27,767 nt of DNA from CAZDUZ01 sp964508755. Lineage in GTDB: Bacteria > Patescibacteriota > Dojkabacteria > SC72 > JAFGCJ01. The translations under genes were made by a program, and so were the position numbers. This document shows, one piece after another, positions 8,156-17,023 of this stretch; the first letter of the stretch is position 1, and every line of letters begins with the position of its first letter. The DNA is taken from the NCBI GenBank assembly GCA_964508755.1, contig CAZDUZ010000008.1, forward strand, positions 1 through 27,767. Reading direction: 5' to 3'. The notes below the pieces were generated by a model. That model saw only the letters and a list, made by a program, of their open reading frames with translations. It made no database searches and had not been told where the DNA came from.

Positions 8156-9340
8156 ATGACATCTGCACTTGTAAGTGAATCCACCGCAGAGGCTTCAAAC
8201 ACAAGCTTTCCCCCACAAGGCGGCGAGCGAGAAGCCTCTGCTTTATCAGGTAAAGAGAAACGTAAAAGAATTCATGATCTTTTTACTGCCTGGGCAGCAG
8301 AACAGCAATACAACGTTGTGGGATCATATACTGATGAAAATGGTGAAACGAGAGAGTCAGGACCATCTTTCAACGCTGCAGTTCAAAGAACTGAATTAGC
8401 CCTCCCCCAAGGTGTTGACTGGGAGCGGGAACCCTCAGACGAAGGGATTATTGTTGCAGGCCAATTGCTCTCATCCGCAATTAGACAGATGAGACAAGAC
8501 GCATACGGCCGAGGCACGTTTAATGAATCCGGGGGCGTTGGACTTGGAATGAGATGCCGATCAAATGAATTGCACTATACCGCCTCAATTACGTTCGTTC
8601 CACTGCCAGAAAATCAGACGCGAATTAGAAACGGTGCACAAATTGAATTTTCTTCAGAAGACTGGGCAACATTTGGAAACATTGCAGACGAATTAAGTAA
8701 AAAGGCAGGAAAAAACCTTTGCATTACCACCTGGATTCACTGTCATCCCGGAACAGCCTTTGTTTCTCCAGATGATGCACGTGTTCATAGTACCGCTACT
8801 GGATGGCATGGAATTGTAATAGGCAATAATCTTCTGAATTCAGGGATTCAGTACGGTCAGGAAAATGGAGCAACTATAGCCCATTGGCGAGGACAAAGAG
8901 AAATCGCAACGATCAGCGAACGATCCTCAGCAGTTCCTCCTCCTATTGGAATAGTGGAGCGGGACCGTTCCTTACAATATTTTTTCCAAAAGAGACCGGA
9001 AGAAAGCGCACTGATCCCCCCAATCCTCTCATCTAATCCTTTCGATGAAGAAATTCGAATATTGAGCGAAGATTCCAGACAAACCCCAGACTTTGTTTCG
9101 ATATCTGCTGGGGAACTAGGGCTTAATGAACTCGACAAACCAGATTTCCTCGACCAAATATCAATTTCTCTCGTATTTCAAGACACAGACGAAGATGATG
9201 ATCTCGGCATTGTTATCTATCCTTCTCTTGAGATCAGAACATCAGGAAGTGAAGAGCCATTTATTGTAATTACTAATGTCAGTGAAGATAGGATATTAGA
9301 CATTCTAAGGAGTATTAAACAATTGCTCGGACTAGTATAA
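8156..9340 (+). CDS. JAMM/MPN-like metallopeptidase-fold protein (variant motif)
   Basis: The 394-residue product contains WIHCHPGTAFVSPDD (His195, His197, Ser204, Asp207), preceded by an ESGGVGLGM strand near residue 123. This is the E ... H-x-H-P ... S-x2-D layout of JAMM/MPN metalloproteases such as prokaryotic JAB and RadC-like proteins. The usual spacing between the second His and Ser is 7 residues; here it is 6, so the assignment is probable rather than certain. In the family these residues bind zinc and cleave isopeptide or peptide bonds. The first 45 residues are low in complexity. The C-terminal 120 residues are acidic (residues about 344-349 are all Asp/Glu) and not recognised. It follows the cupin gene closely on the same strand. 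Confidence 0.6.
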   Translation: MTSALVSESTAEASNTSFPPQGGEREASALSGKEKRKRIHDLFTAWAAEQQYNVVGSYTDENGETRESGPSFNAAVQRTELALPQGVDWEREPSDEGIIVAGQLLSSAIRQMRQDAYGRGTFNESGGVGLGMRCRSNELHYTASITFVPLPENQTRIRNGAQIEFSSEDWATFGNIADELSKKAGKNLCITTWIHCHPGTAFVSPDDARVHSTATGWHGIVIGNNLLNSGIQYGQENGATIAHWRGQREIATISERSSAVPPPIGIVERDRSLQYFFQKRPEESALIPPILSSNPFDEEIRILSEDSRQTPDFVSISAGELGLNELDKPDFLDQISISLVFQDTDEDDDLGIVIYPSLEIRTSGSEEPFIVITNVSEDRILDILRSIKQLLGLV

Positions 9341-9373
9341 ACACAATAATTTTCTGATAAATACACAAGAGAG

Positions 9374-10815
9374 ATGAAATCATTAAAAGGTCTCGTTGCG
9401 ATATCTACCATCATTTGTATATCAATTGCTCTATGGCTTCTTTCCAAAGATTCGCTTAGTTCTCTATTTGATTCACCTTACCGTTCTGTAGCACAATTTA
9501 CAGCAATTCTAGCAATTACCTTTTTATGCTTAGAATTCGTTCTCTCTGCTCGAATTCCTTTTGTCAACGCTCTATTCGGTGATCCCGCGAAGGCCTACAA
9601 AGTTCATCATGCCACCGGTGGACTAGCATTTTCATTCATGCTCACCCATGTCATATTCCTTGTACTTAGCACCCTTCCAGAGCTTTCACGGGCAGTTATT
9701 TATATTCTACCCTCTAAGACTATCTCCTATTCTGCAGGTGTATTTGCCCTGTATTCGTTTATTACCTTGCTTAGCCTTACGTTTTATATCAAACTCCCCT
9801 ACAACACCTGGAAGAAAACACACACACTTCTCATTATTCCACTCTTTATTGTCAGTATTCATGTCGCNNNNNNNNNNNNNNNNNNNNNNNNNNNNNNNNN
9901 NNNNNNNNNNNNNNNNNNNNNNNNNNNNNNNNNNNNNNNNNNNNNNNNNNNNNNNNNNNNNNNNNNNAGAAAACACACACACTTCTCATTATTCCACTCT
10001 TTATTGTCAGTATTCATGTCGCTACGATCACCAGTGATGTTTCGAGATTTCTACCTTTACGGTTGTGGCTCATTCTGCTTACCTCCATCGCTATCGCATC
10101 CTACACCTACCATAAATGGTTACGAAATTACTTTTCAAAGCAGTATTCATATATTGTTTCTGAAATTAGGACTGAAGAAGACATTGTTTTATTAACTCTA
10201 AAGCCAACAACTCGATCACTAAAATTTACTCAGGGACAATACGTATTTCTTACCGTCAATGCTCCGGGACTTACGGGGGAAGAGCATCCCTTTTCTATGA
10301 CTTCCAATCCCAAAAGCTCAACAGTGGAGTTCGGTATAAAGCAGGTAGGTGACTGGACCAAGAAACTGAGACAGATAAAAAAGGGCACCTCGGTCACTCT
10401 GAAAGGACCCTACGGAGAATTCGGAGAAAAAATGCCCAGCAGTAAATACCAATCACTCTGGATCGCAGGAGGTATCGGGGTAACTCCATTTATCTCAATG
10501 CTTTCCAACTTGCCAAATACACCCGGAAATGAAATACTCTTCCTCTACCTGACAAAGTCGAAAATTGACGGAGTGTTTGACAAACGAATTCAGGAAATCA
10601 TTCAAGAGAGAAATCTTACCGTTTCCTATATTCATCACCCTTCTTCAGATCTTGGAAGGTATAAGTGGGAACTTTTGAAAGAGTATCTGTCAAAAAAGAG
10701 AACGGTCATACATGTGTGTGGACCGGAAGGAATGATGGATGAAGTCATCGACTTTGTAAAAAAGCAAAAAGTGAGTAATCACGACATAATATCAGAAGAA
10801 TTTACCTTATCATGA
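9374..10815 (+). CDS. Ferric reductase / NOX-like membrane flavocytochrome (interrupted by an assembly gap)
   Basis: When the duplicated 55 bases around the N-run are merged, the frame is continuous and gives about 428 residues. The N-terminal half has about six membrane spans and two H-x12-H pairs (His79/His92 and His150/His163), the arrangement that holds two stacked b hemes in ferric reductases and NADPH oxidases. The C-terminal half is a ferredoxin-reductase-type module: GQYVFLTV, EHPFSMTS for FAD, LKGPYGEFG, then WIAGGIGVTPF and CGPEGMMDEV for NAD(P)H. It would move electrons from cytosolic NAD(P)H across the membrane to iron, oxygen or a partner. AAGAGAG before the ATG is a weak ribosome site. 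The stop overlaps the start of the cytochrome b5-like gene (ATGA), which makes that protein a likely electron partner. Confidence 0.85.
9813..10022 (+). repeat. 55-bp artefactual duplication at both gap edges
   Basis: Positions 9813-9867 and 9968-10022 are identical over 55 bases. The overlap is what two contigs sharing a k-mer-length end would give. Joining them without the Ns restores one open frame, so the repeat is almost surely not biological. Confidence 0.92.
9868..9967. other. Scaffold gap of 100 Ns
   Basis: This is exactly 100 Ns, the usual placeholder for a gap of unknown size. It lies inside the flavocytochrome gene. Confidence 0.98.
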
Positions 10816-11171
10816 AAACAAAATCTATCGTAACAGCTGCCTTAATAATCTTTGCGATTATCGCTTCAGGAGTAGTATTCGCATCTCTGCAAAACAATTC
10901 AGCATCCTCTTCAAACAATAGTACTTCAAATACAGAGACTGATTCGAGAGAAATTACACCGCCTGCGAGAAATGAAACCGGTAACACATCAGAACCGCAA
11001 TCTACCCAATGCCTTATTACCATCAGTGGTACTACCTATGATCTTGAAGAATTTCGAACAAGTCATGATGGTGGAGACGTCTTTAAATGCGGAACGGATA
11101 TGACCAGAGCATTTGAAAATCAACATGATGATAGTTTCCTAAAGCAAATCGAGAGATACAAAGTGAATTAG
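10812..11171 (+). CDS. Membrane-anchored cytochrome b5-like protein
   Basis: The 119-residue product has an N-terminal hydrophobic anchor (about residues 6-25) and a Ser/Asn/Thr-rich linker. A C-terminal domain of about 50 residues reads CLITISGTTYDLEEF, then SHDGGDVFKCGTD, then AFENQHDDS. This follows the cytochrome b5 pattern: a Y-D-hydrophobic strand, H-P/x-G-G with the first heme His (His85), the CG-x-D segment, and the second heme His (His105). Pro of HPGG is Asp here. Cys67 and Cys93 could form a disulfide, which fits an outer location. The start overlaps the flavocytochrome stop by 4 bases, implying coupled translation. I infer that it takes electrons from the neighbouring reductase. 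The domain is shorter than classical b5, so heme binding is likely but unproven. Confidence 0.72.
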   Translation: MKTKSIVTAALIIFAIIASGVVFASLQNNSASSSNNSTSNTETDSREITPPARNETGNTSEPQSTQCLITISGTTYDLEEFRTSHDGGDVFKCGTDMTRAFENQHDDSFLKQIERYKVN

Positions 11172-11232
11172 GAAGTATTTCTTCCATACAATCTGCTAAA
11201 GCATGTCTTTCGAGCATATTGAAAGTACCTCC

Positions 11233-11262
11233 TTGACGCACACCACAAACGCAAGATATAAT
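11233..11262 (+). promoter_or_regulatory. Strong sigma-70-type promoter for the 11305 gene
   Basis: TTGACG (11233-11238) and a perfect TATAAT (11257-11262) are 18 bases apart. Transcription would start near 11269, about 36 bases before the ATG at 11305. This is one of the clearest promoters in the window. Confidence 0.75.
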
Positions 11263-11304
11263 GTATTACACATTTAATACATGTAACTTGTAACGAGGAC
11301 TACT

Positions 11305-11562
11305 ATGGCTGCATCACAAGAAACGAAAGACCACAAAATCATCAGAGAATGGGCCGAAAAACGAGGAGGAAAACCAGCACGCGTAAAAGGGTCAGATAAC
11401 TTGTTGCGATTCAAATTTGATGAAAAAACTGACACGTTAGAAGAAATTGACTGGGAGGAATTCTTTAAGGTTTTTAATGAAAAGAACCTCACCTTTCTCT
11501 ATCAGGATGAAGATGATAGCAGGTTCTTCAAGTTCACTTATGGGAACCAAAATAAGGAATAA
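11305..11562 (+). CDS. Small conserved protein of unknown function
   Basis: The 85-residue acidic protein begins with a helical segment and KIIREWAEKRGGKPARVKG, then IDWEEFFKVFNEKNLTFLYQ, then a short C-terminal strand. I recognise this layout (D-H-x-x-I-R-x-W-A-E-x-R-G-G-x-P ... W-x-E-F-F ... L-x-F-L-Y-Q) from small bacterial proteins of unknown function, some of which carry the misleading label '1,4-alpha-glucan branching enzyme'. No catalytic motif is visible and it should be cytosolic. It has its own strong promoter and is followed by a stem-loop, so it is probably transcribed alone and well. Confidence 0.85.
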   Translation: MAASQETKDHKIIREWAEKRGGKPARVKGSDNLLRFKFDEKTDTLEEIDWEEFFKVFNEKNLTFLYQDEDDSRFFKFTYGNQNKE

Positions 11563-11582
11563 AGTCACAAAATGATGAATAC

Positions 11583-11615
11583 ATTGTAACTTCTTGTATA
11601 AACAGAAGTTACAAT
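11583..11615. repeat. 12-bp stem-loop between convergent genes
   Basis: ATTGTAACTTCT and AGAAGTTACAAT form a perfect 12-bp inverted repeat with a 9-base loop. It lies between genes that end at 11562 (+) and 11626 (-). No T-run follows, but the position suits a two-way terminator or mRNA 3'-end stabiliser. Confidence 0.5.
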
Positions 11616-11625
11616 ACCCACTTAA

Positions 11626-12357
11626 TCATTTGACAATTTGTTCCATTCTCTCCACAAACTCAAGGATTGTTTCCTCACTACTGGCTAAATACTTTTTCCA
11701 ATAAGGGTAAATGGTCTTTTCTTGCGTGCTCAAACTCTTATGTCCTGGAATATCAAAATACGTTCCTTTATTATTGAGTTGGATTCGAAGTTCATTGTCT
11801 GTAGCAAGCTCTATTACCGCATGGGCAACTTCGGAACGGGGCATAAACGTATGGAGATATTCATGAGCGAGATACACCATGGAATAGTATTTCCATTCAT
11901 CTCTATGACCCCATACAATAGTGTTTGGCAAAGGTTGTATTCCTATACTGAGTGAAGGATCGACAATGAAAACTTTCACAGGATCCTTAGGAAGTTTCAA
12001 ACGGGTGGCACCTTCAAGAATTTCAATAATTCTTTTGTGATTTAGTATCCACTCCGATTCAATTTTCTCTTTATATTTATCGGTTGATTCCATTCGATCA
12101 GCAAAGACAGACGAGTGAGACACGTCATCGATTAACATCTCCAGATCATCGAAAGCTTCATGAAACCATTGGGAATACTCCTTTTCTGAGATAAACGCAC
12201 CAACGATCCACCCCATAAACAAATTGTATCCTTGTTGATGTTTGTCCCACATTTCATTAAGAAGATCTGTCCACTCTTGGGAATCTTTTCCTTTTTTTCC
12301 ATAGCTGCAAGCGTAATAAAGAAGGACGTGTGGATCAACAGTGAAACGTAAATTCAT
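11626..12357 (-). CDS. HExxH putative zinc metalloprotease
   Basis: The 243-residue product carries VYLAHEYLHTFM (His165, Glu166, His169), a zincin motif with flanking hydrophobic residues. A downstream Glu in AVIELATDNELR (Glu183 or Glu189) could be the third zinc ligand, as in gluzincins. The N-terminal 120 residues are mostly helical and contain several Trp and acidic residues. There is no signal peptide or membrane span, so it is probably cytosolic. The longer open frame starts at 12423, but the 22 extra residues are Pro/His-rich and unlike a protein start, so I chose the ATG at 12357 (MNLRFTVD). Substrate unknown. It resembles DUF2268-type predicted Zn-proteases only in its general HEYxH core. 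Confidence 0.7.
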   Translation of the reverse strand: MNLRFTVDPHVLLYYACSYGKKGKDSQEWTDLLNEMWDKHQQGYNLFMGWIVGAFISEKEYSQWFHEAFDDLEMLIDDVSHSSVFADRMESTDKYKEKIESEWILNHKRIIEILEGATRLKLPKDPVKVFIVDPSLSIGIQPLPNTIVWGHRDEWKYYSMVYLAHEYLHTFMPRSEVAHAVIELATDNELRIQLNNKGTYFDIPGHKSLSTQEKTIYPYWKKYLASSEETILEFVERMEQIVK

Positions 12358-12506
12358 GAAATGATAATAACATCTTCTGAAAATATTTGGGTGTGGAGAC
12401 GGCAATGACGGGATAAGGTTCAATATTATTGCATTCTCGTATGGAATCTTTTACAGTAAGGAACGAAAGACTAAGAGTTAGCTAATTTCTTTCGTACTCC
12501 TATTTA

Positions 12507-13394
12507 ATGGATAATTCATCCCCTTCATCTGTATCCTCACCCTCAGCATCTTCCCCATCACCGCTTCCGAGTGCAAATCCAACCACCAATTCAGCGCCCC
12601 TAGATCCCAAAAGCAATTTTAAACTCGCCCAAGCATGCGTGTTTGGAACGGTCATTGCTCTTATTGTTATTGCGATAAGCGCATATTGGATCTGGAATAC
12701 ATACGGGATCAATCCTGCTGATAGTGGAAGTGATGGTTCAAACGATACTTCAGAGGAAAGCAACCAAATACCCCCAACGGAGCCTGATCCGACACCTGAA
12801 ACTGATGCAACGACAACTTTTACTGGTACTGCAATAACCGCACAACTTCCCGAAGGGTGGAGCATTGTAGAAACATTCGACGGAGAGGGATCAAATACTC
12901 TGGTGGAACAAACGGTATACGATGGACTTACCTCTCTAGAAGTCTTCACACCAATTAGCACACTAGCTTTTTCACTTGAAGCAATATATGGGATTGGCTT
13001 TTCTTCCTATTGTGAAGATTATTTCCAATTTCCAGATAACGATACTCAATATCAGCAAGGGATTATTGATACTAACCAGGAAATTGGAGAAGCCGTTCCC
13101 AATATTATTAGTATTTCATCTGATTCCTTCACATCCTTCAGTTTGCTAGGAACAGACGTTCGAAGGGTTAATAATCAGCTCTACTGGGACACCGAAAGTG
13201 GAGATAGCTATTTCCAAGCTGCGTGTGGTGGAAGTGCGAGACTATTTACCTTAGCTGATATTTGGTTTGTTTCAGATCCCGGAACGGTTAATACCATGGA
13301 GAATCATTCCTATCAATGGTACCTTTCGGACATGTTGACCGATGAGCAGTATGAAACGCTCGATGGGATATTGGAGAGTATGGAGGTGATATAG
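12507..13394 (+). CDS. Single-pass membrane protein with a large outer domain, unknown function
   Basis: No family was recognised. The 295-residue product has a Ser/Pro-rich cytoplasmic N-terminus (1-38), one membrane span (about 46-66, VFGTVIALIVIAISAYWIW) and an acidic Ser/Thr/Pro linker (70-105). The outer domain of about 190 residues begins TAQLPEGWSIVETFDGEGS. The 'LPEGWS' start and the 'ESMEVI' end suggest a compact alpha/beta fold like those of many small exported lipoprotein or PsbP-like domains, but this is only an impression. Two Cys (in SSYCEDY and AACGGS) could pair. The gene stands apart from its neighbours. Confidence 0.8.
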   Translation: MDNSSPSSVSSPSASSPSPLPSANPTTNSAPLDPKSNFKLAQACVFGTVIALIVIAISAYWIWNTYGINPADSGSDGSNDTSEESNQIPPTEPDPTPETDATTTFTGTAITAQLPEGWSIVETFDGEGSNTLVEQTVYDGLTSLEVFTPISTLAFSLEAIYGIGFSSYCEDYFQFPDNDTQYQQGIIDTNQEIGEAVPNIISISSDSFTSFSLLGTDVRRVNNQLYWDTESGDSYFQAACGGSARLFTLADIWFVSDPGTVNTMENHSYQWYLSDMLTDEQYETLDGILESMEVI

Positions 13395-13550
13395 GGAAAC
13401 GGATCAATTTTTATACTAGATCATTCACGGGATTTGTTATTGGTGTGTCACCTACTTTTCCATAGATCATGACTTCCTCCTTTACACCCCAATCAAGCCG
13501 ATATACAATTCCTCTTCGCTCCCCGGATTAAACATATTCACTCTTTACAC

Positions 13551-14339
13551 ATGACTTTTGCGACCTTTTTCACGTCACTAATCCCTGCGGTACCTTCTGA
13601 AAAAAGAAGGCATTTCTGGGTAGTTATTGCACTTTACGTTCTTGGACTACTAACAGTAATTTGGACAAAACCATCCTACCTACTGAATATCATCATTGTA
13701 TATATTCCAGGCTTTGTTTATTGTTTGATCCTTTGCAAACATACTGCTCATAAAATACTTCTGTTTGGACTGCTTTCATTGGTCTTTATTATTCCTGTCG
13801 AAATACTCGCCCGTGCAAGCAACAGCTGGGATGTGCTCTCACAATTTCCAAGAATTGCCGATCTCGCACCCATTGAAAACGTTGTCTATGCATTAGTGAA
13901 TTTTATGTATCCAATCGCCTTTTATGATTATTTTATTGAGCAAAATCCGTCCAAGAAAATATCTCATCGCTGGAAATATCTGTTTCTTATCTATGGATTG
14001 GTGGGAATCATTACCGGAATTTGGTTTCACTATTTCAGTAAGGCCATGGTATTTGATTATTGGCAGATCGGATTAATCATTATGGTTCCGATAGTAATAC
14101 TCGTTGCATTATTAAAACGGGAAATCATGGTCAAATTGTTCTTTCCTGCCGTGTTATTCGGCACCTTCTACCTCATTCACGAAATAGTATCAATGCAACT
14201 TGGACATTGGTGGTGGCCGGGAAACTATCTTGCAACGATAACCATAATGGAACATGTGTATCCTCTTGATGACTTCGTCATATGGATACTACTCTCGAAT
14301 GGAAGTGCAATTGGTGGATATAAGGCGTTGTGGGATTGA
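13551..14339 (+). CDS. Seven-to-eight-span membrane protein, lycopene-cyclase-like pattern (weak)
   Basis: The 262-residue product is mostly hydrophobic, with spans near 22-40, 45-62, 68-88, 107-125, 142-162, 170-190, 197-215 and 240-258. Near the C-terminus HVYPLDDFVIWILL recalls the P-x-E-E-F motif of heterodimeric carotenoid (lycopene) cyclases and related membrane families, with Asp-Asp in place of Glu-Glu. The WWWPGNY segment just before it is unusual. No other carotenoid gene is in the window, so a pigment role is not supported by context. It may be a membrane enzyme or transporter. The start is the ATG at 13551, without a ribosome site. Confidence 0.75.
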   Translation: MTFATFFTSLIPAVPSEKRRHFWVVIALYVLGLLTVIWTKPSYLLNIIIVYIPGFVYCLILCKHTAHKILLFGLLSLVFIIPVEILARASNSWDVLSQFPRIADLAPIENVVYALVNFMYPIAFYDYFIEQNPSKKISHRWKYLFLIYGLVGIITGIWFHYFSKAMVFDYWQIGLIIMVPIVILVALLKREIMVKLFFPAVLFGTFYLIHEIVSMQLGHWWWPGNYLATITIMEHVYPLDDFVIWILLSNGSAIGGYKALWD

Positions 14340-14365
14340 AACTAAAAAAAGCACGAATTCCCTTT

Positions 14366-15037
14366 TTATATCTCCACGTTCTCAATAAGCCCCTCATCGT
14401 TTTCAGAGGAATTTCCTACACGTTTTGACACAGGAAAAGTTTCTAAACTATGATCATTTTCATTTCGTAAAATTTCCTCAAGCATTTCGGGATCATTGTT
14501 TTCATAGTCAACCCAAGCCTTTTCTCCATTAGGAGTAAGAATAACCGGCATCCGATCATGAATTGGTTTTACCGTTGCATCAGCTTGCGTAGTTATGATC
14601 GTGTAGGCCGGTATCGGATCTCCCCGATCATTTTTCCAGATATTGTACAGCGCAGCAAACGAAGCAATCTCTCTATTTTGAGGTTTTATGGCAAATGGCT
14701 GCTTAGTATTTCCATCCTGCCTCCATTCAAAATATCCGCTGGTAGGAATGAGCGCACGCTGAGATATCAATGGTTTTCGAAAGGTTGGCTTTTCTCTGAG
14801 GGTTTCCATCCGAGCATTAATCATTCGATAGCCGATTCTTGGATCTTTTGCCCAGAAGGGAATAAGACCCCAGCGGGCAATTTCAAGATGCATCCCGTCA
14901 GAATCCTGAAAAACAAAAGGTGTATTCTGCCCAGGGGAAACATTGTAATTTGCATGTATTTCTTCGCGCTCACCTTTAGGAATTGAATAGTAATCGAATA
15001 TACCTTCAGGACTCGCGATAAAAAAGCGTCCGCACAT
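14366..15037 (-). CDS. SOS response-associated peptidase family (YedK/HMCES) protein
   Basis: Family members shield abasic sites in single-stranded DNA by forming a DNA-protein crosslink through Cys2, exposed after Met1 is removed. Here MCGRF gives Cys2, which fixes the start at 15037. Upstream in-frame codons would bury the Cys and are ignored. Other family motifs are present: YNVSPGQ, RWGLIPFWAKD, MINARMET, SGYFEW (catalytic Glu) and a late IHDRMPVIL with the active-site His. The length (223 residues) is typical. Neighbours do not suggest an SOS operon. The gene converges with the 13551 gene, with only 26 bases between. Confidence 0.95.
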   Translation of the reverse strand: MCGRFFIASPEGIFDYYSIPKGEREEIHANYNVSPGQNTPFVFQDSDGMHLEIARWGLIPFWAKDPRIGYRMINARMETLREKPTFRKPLISQRALIPTSGYFEWRQDGNTKQPFAIKPQNREIASFAALYNIWKNDRGDPIPAYTIITTQADATVKPIHDRMPVILTPNGEKAWVDYENNDPEMLEEILRNENDHSLETFPVSKRVGNSSENDEGLIENVEI

Positions 15038-15615
15038 AGTAAAAGTATACACCAGATACAGCACTATCAACAGTCCAAAATGTAACTCTATCGTAATACA
15101 TTCATATTCATTGAGCCTTTGGCAAGAGAAAGCTAATCTGCACCCTCAGCAACGAAGTTCGAACTTATCTGAAAACGGGAGGAAATATTGTGATACCAGC
15201 TTTTCACTGAGTTCTAACGTACCTCTACCCCTAAAACAACAATCAGAAGAAACCCTAGAGATACAGTGGGAAAAAATTAACCAGAAAGACGACATCTGTA
15301 TCCAAGTAGTAACCATTCATATCAAATTCTCTTCTTCTCCACGAGACAATTCTTTCAAGATTGTTGGAGACTACCATTAAAATAATTGTCGACATGTAAC
15401 CATCTACATCCAGTACCTAATATCTTCGAATAATATAAAAGAAAGATAGCACAGAAAAACAGAAATTAGGCTTAAAAAGGTTAAACTACCCTTATCATAC
15501 TTTACAAGAACAACAACTAGTTCACAGTGAAGATTGTATCTCTAGCCGAGCGATAGCATGTATTATATGTAGAGTAAGGGCAGTTAACATTTAAATTTTA
15601 TTCGTACAATTTCCT
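15038..15615. other. Long intergenic region, no convincing gene
   Basis: 578 bases separate the YedK-like and DGQHR genes. An 89-codon frame (15111-15380, TTG start) codes for a polar sequence with no recognisable family, ribosome site or promoter, so I do not call it a gene. The stretch is AT-rich with no long inverted repeat, tRNA or CRISPR-like pattern that I could find. It may hold the 3' region and regulatory DNA of its neighbours or a decayed gene. Confidence 0.5.
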
Positions 15616-16791
15616 CTAGATTTCACCAGGCATCATCCCAGCAAGGATAGATGTCGCTAATCTACGATGACCAGCACTAGATGAATATGCGCTAGCATTC
15701 AAACCTTTCTTCTTCGCAGTCCTACTACTATCCGACCTCCAAAAGTCGTTGTCAAAACCGTCTTTTACGGACTCAAGCTTCTCTTCGGCAATATTAATGG
15801 CTTCCGTTAAATCTTCTTCCTTTGATACATTATCAGTGATTATCATTCCGACAAGCATATGCAAAGAGAAAGTTCCCACAGTTTTCATCAGCGAATACTG
15901 TCTGGGATTAGCAACAATGTCAGGATATAGTTTTGCTACCATAATCCAAAACTTCGTAAGGAAGTTTGCAACCTCTTCTTGTACTTCCGAATGATTCCTT
16001 TCCTGTATCCGATCCGCTCCCCAAAAAGCCTTTGGTCCAACGAAGAATGGTGACAGTGACGAGACAAACGAGTCCTGCGTTATTACCTTTGTTTTAGCAA
16101 CATCTCTACTAGTATTAGGAAGTTCAATCAGATCATACCAGATCCCATCTTTTATTTCCTTATTAAGTCTATCAACAATTTTGACAGCATCTTTCTGCCA
16201 TTTTTTTGATTCGGGGATTAACCCCTCACTATATCTACCCTTACCAAGCTCAATATAAATTCTTTGAGCTAGATTTGTTTTTACACGTCGCTGTCGGGAA
16301 TTTATAACGAAAAACTGTTCAACTTCCTTAGGATAGTCAAATCCACTAAGAACAACAATCGGTAGTTCATAATCTTCAAACTTAGCTCGAATTTCCGGTT
16401 CCTCCATCATGCTAATTATTGCAGATATCCGGTGTTGTCCATCTATTATATAAAGGCTCTGGTTGATATACAGTTCTCCAAAGCCCAAACTAGTTTCCCT
16501 GAAGTCGAGGGGAACACGACTATTCACAAGTACAGCAGTGGGGAGAAGTGGAGACTTCACTTCCTCAAGAAGAAAATCCTTCACACTTTGAATTGCCATG
16601 CTATTGGGTATTCTTTGATATCCTTGTTTTTCCTTTGGTTCACTACTCCACTCATGAATTACAAACCTCTCCCGATTCCTTTCTCTTAGATCGGAAGCCC
16701 TAATTTTCCCAACGTAAATAGCTTCATCACCCTCTTCCCTTTGATGCACTCTCATCGCAGGAATTTTAAATGAAAGTTGTTCCTTACTCAT
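15616..16791 (-). CDS. DGQHR-domain protein (DndB/ParB-like superfamily)
   Basis: The 391-residue product has LYIIDGQHRI at residues 113-122, the signature of the DGQHR domain, followed by VVLSGFDYPKEVEQFFVINS and RQRRVKTNL. The last part (N-x-x-Q/R ... R-V) is the usual second half of the DGQHR core. Proteins with this domain include DndB, a regulator of DNA phosphorothioation genes, and proteins near phage or DNA-modification loci. Here no dndA/C/D/E or methylase is adjacent, so the function is open. Three in-frame ATGs (16839, 16803, 16791) are possible. The last gives MSKEQLSFKIPAMRVHQ, which fits family N-termini best. It is divergent from the zinc-ribbon gene at 17024. Confidence 0.85.
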   Translation of the reverse strand: MSKEQLSFKIPAMRVHQREEGDEAIYVGKIRASDLRERNRERFVIHEWSSEPKEKQGYQRIPNSMAIQSVKDFLLEEVKSPLLPTAVLVNSRVPLDFRETSLGFGELYINQSLYIIDGQHRISAIISMMEEPEIRAKFEDYELPIVVLSGFDYPKEVEQFFVINSRQRRVKTNLAQRIYIELGKGRYSEGLIPESKKWQKDAVKIVDRLNKEIKDGIWYDLIELPNTSRDVAKTKVITQDSFVSSLSPFFVGPKAFWGADRIQERNHSEVQEEVANFLTKFWIMVAKLYPDIVANPRQYSLMKTVGTFSLHMLVGMIITDNVSKEEDLTEAINIAEEKLESVKDGFDNDFWRSDSSRTAKKKGLNASAYSSSAGHRRLATSILAGMMPGEI

Positions 16792-17023
16792 ATTGATAAC
16801 CATAAAGTTAATCGGATAAATGAACGAACCAATATGCATTAAATTTAAATCATATGAGCAAGTATATTACCAATCTCAGATCTACGTCAAGGATCCTTCG
16901 TCCACATCCTTCCGTTTTGTTTTGCGTTGCATACATACTAAACGTCAAACTTCTAAATAAATTCAAGGATCAATGTAACTAAGCAATCTGGAACTAGAAG
17001 CGTTATTGTACTATTATTTGAGA

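Noticed and set aside
9813..10022. 55-bp direct repeat as a biological repeat or insertion target
   Set aside because: It is perfectly explained as a contig overlap around 100 Ns, and merging restores the gene.
13551..14339. Firm call as lycopene cyclase
   Set aside because: Only a PLDDF motif resembling PxEEF supports it, and no carotenoid genes are nearby.
15111..15380. 89-codon frame in the long intergenic region
   Set aside because: TTG start, no ribosome site or promoter, no family resemblance; described only as part of the intergenic stretch.
15616..16791. A DNA phosphorothioation (dnd) system
   Set aside because: Only a DGQHR protein is present; no sulfur-transfer or nuclease partners nearby.
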